Source: a bacterium (GTDB taxonomy: Bacteria; Planctomycetota; UBA1135; UBA2386). Taken from it: DNA of 64,000 nt. This document shows positions 63,195-64,000 of this stretch, in pieces. How positions within the stretch are numbered: position 1 is the first letter of the stretch; every line of letters starts with the position of its first letter. The notes below the pieces were generated by a model. It was given only the letters and a program-made list of their open reading frames with translations, made no database searches and was not told where the DNA came from. Location: NCBI GenBank assembly GCA_030432695.1, contig JAUILN010000006.1:434001-498000 (forward strand). Direction: 5' to 3'. The position numbers were made by a program, and so were the translations under genes.

Positions 63195-63261
63195 CGGGGG
63201 GAGTCGGGTCGAGGACCCGCTCCGTCGGTCGCCGATCCAGAGGATCGGCGGCCGGTCGTTC

Positions 63262-64000
63262 TCAGAAGCCGAACGTGGCGCTCAGGCCGTTCGACACGCC
63301 CACGCCGAGCGCGTTCGGCGGGTTCGTGATGTCGCCGTAGACGCCCTGGCTCTGCAGCGAGACCCCGATCAGGTTGACGTCGTTCGGGATCGGCGTCGAG
63401 ATCAGGCTGCGGCCCATCGCGTTCGGGGCCGGCATCGGCAGCGCGACGAGCGCATCGACCAGCACGAAGCAGCCGGGCGCGCCAAGGATCGTCAGGTCGA
63501 TCGGCGGGGTGGTCGTGGTGCCCAGGTTCAGCGCGGTGGCGAGCTGCGACTGCGGCACGTTGTCGAGGATCAGGTCGATCGTCTGGCCGAGGCCTGGGGG
63601 AGCGCTGGCGGTGTGCGCCAAGGCCACGAAGCCGTCGGTCGAGAACGGCGCTGCGGTGATGTCGGCCGCGACGGCCAGGAGGCCGTTGCCAGCCGAGAAG
63701 CCGGCGAGGAAGTCGGCGGTGGTGATGGACTGCCAGGCCATGACGACCGAGCCGTCGGCGCGGAACTGGATCTGCGCGGTGTTGGCGCCGGTCGCGGAGT
63801 ACTCGGGGACCATGTCCCAGGTGACCATCGCCATGCCCGGGAAGGTGTCGAAGTAGACGCCGCCGCTGTTCGCGGGGTTCAGGTCGTCCCAGAGCAGAGC
63901 CCAGCGCGTGCCTTCATCGACGAACTGCTGGACGCTCTCGGAGAGATCGGAGCCGAGGAACAGACCGGTCGGAGCGATCCAGCCGTTCGAGTCGATGTCG
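63262..64000 (-). CDS. Secreted protein with shared C-terminal module (N-terminus outside window)
   Basis: The frame is open from the window edge (64000) to the stop at 63262, so only about 245 C-terminal residues are seen. The visible part begins IDSNGWIAPTGLFLGSDLSE, then SVQQFVDEGTRWALLWDDLN, followed by GGVYFDTFPGMAMVTWDMVP and NTAQIQFRADGSVVMAWQSI. This is a beta-rich extracellular pattern resembling planctomycete secreted proteins that report a 'nidogen-like' or similar domain; I cannot assign it firmly. The end (LGAPGCFVLVDALVALPMPA, then LQSQGVYGDITNPPNALGVG, then VSNGLSATFG) is a clear copy of the C-terminal module also seen on the C1 protease at 46735 and others. A strong terminator hairpin follows. 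Start and full length unknown. Confidence 0.82.
   Translation of the reverse strand, partial: DIDSNGWIAPTGLFLGSDLSESVQQFVDEGTRWALLWDDLNPANSGGVYFDTFPGMAMVTWDMVPEYSATGANTAQIQFRADGSVVMAWQSITTADFLAGFSAGNGLLAVAADITAAPFSTDGFVALAHTASAPPGLGQTIDLILDNVPQSQLATALNLGTTTTPPIDLTILGAPGCFVLVDALVALPMPAPNAMGRSLISTPIPNDVNLIGVSLQSQGVYGDITNPPNALGVGVSNGLSATFGF

Overview
This is a very GC-rich bacterial chromosome segment, most likely from a planctomycete. The strongest marker is the adjacent pair of a DUF1501 protein and a PSCyt1/DUF1549/DUF1553 protein (17432-21239), a signature arrangement of Planctomycetota. Other pointers are an ECF sigma factor fused to a membrane extension, an ECF sigma factor next to a Ser/Thr kinase with WD40-like repeats, a large FG-GAP/VCBS protein, and several secreted proteins that appear to share one C-terminal module. 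I cannot name the species. No rRNA, tRNA, insertion sequence, integrase or CRISPR array was seen.

Layout. 1-1769: end of a heavy-metal efflux locus (TolC/CzcC-type lipoprotein and a histidine-rich secreted protein). 1879-5405: a membrane-anchored unknown, a secreted unknown and a membrane-tethered ECF sigma factor. 5588-11074: valS followed by two AlbA_2/HATPase_c_4-family genes, one lacking its N-terminal half. 11237-15670: VCBS-repeat protein, polytopic membrane protein, small lipoprotein. 15708-17409: hipBA-like toxin-antitoxin operon with paired operator-like palindromes. 17432-26801: DUF1501/DUF1549 pair, subtilisin-like protease, secreted protein. 26835-31528: RNase HII/HIII-like protein, pseudo-receiver, a bacterial Pus10-like pseudouridine synthase, a membrane protein and a FabZ-like dehydratase. 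31646-35818: two BlaI-type operators, BlaI repressor, M56 (BlaR1-type) metalloprotease and a LysM coiled-coil protein in one operon. 35842-37706: DUF2256 zinc protein and an iron-sulfur (FeS-BCP type) photolyase. 37822-43419: PAP2-membrane fusion, propeller-phosphoesterase and a second ECF sigma factor. 43434-48798: Ser/Thr kinase and papain-like protease. 49380-53170: a tight three-gene operon (AAA/DUF3696 ATPase, TOPRIM-like protein, DUF262 protein) that looks like an antiphage system. 53253-54731: class II CPD photolyase. 54780-63026: carboxypeptidase-regulatory-like protein, giant AsmA/DUF748-like protein and its lipoprotein partner. 63262-end: C-terminal part of another secreted protein.

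How it fits together. Most of the window is envelope and extracellular biology: secreted hydrolases, lipoproteins, polytopic membrane proteins and a probable lipid-transport or envelope-scaffold protein. Regulation is by ECF sigma factors, a Ser/Thr kinase and a BlaI/M56 circuit. Two photolyases of different classes imply exposure to light. The two most interesting items are the three-gene candidate defence operon at 49380-53170 and a recurring C-terminal module (Gly-Ala/Val ... Gln-Ala ... Ser/Thr-Asn-Gly/Val) on six otherwise unrelated secreted proteins, which may be an undescribed sorting or secretion signal.
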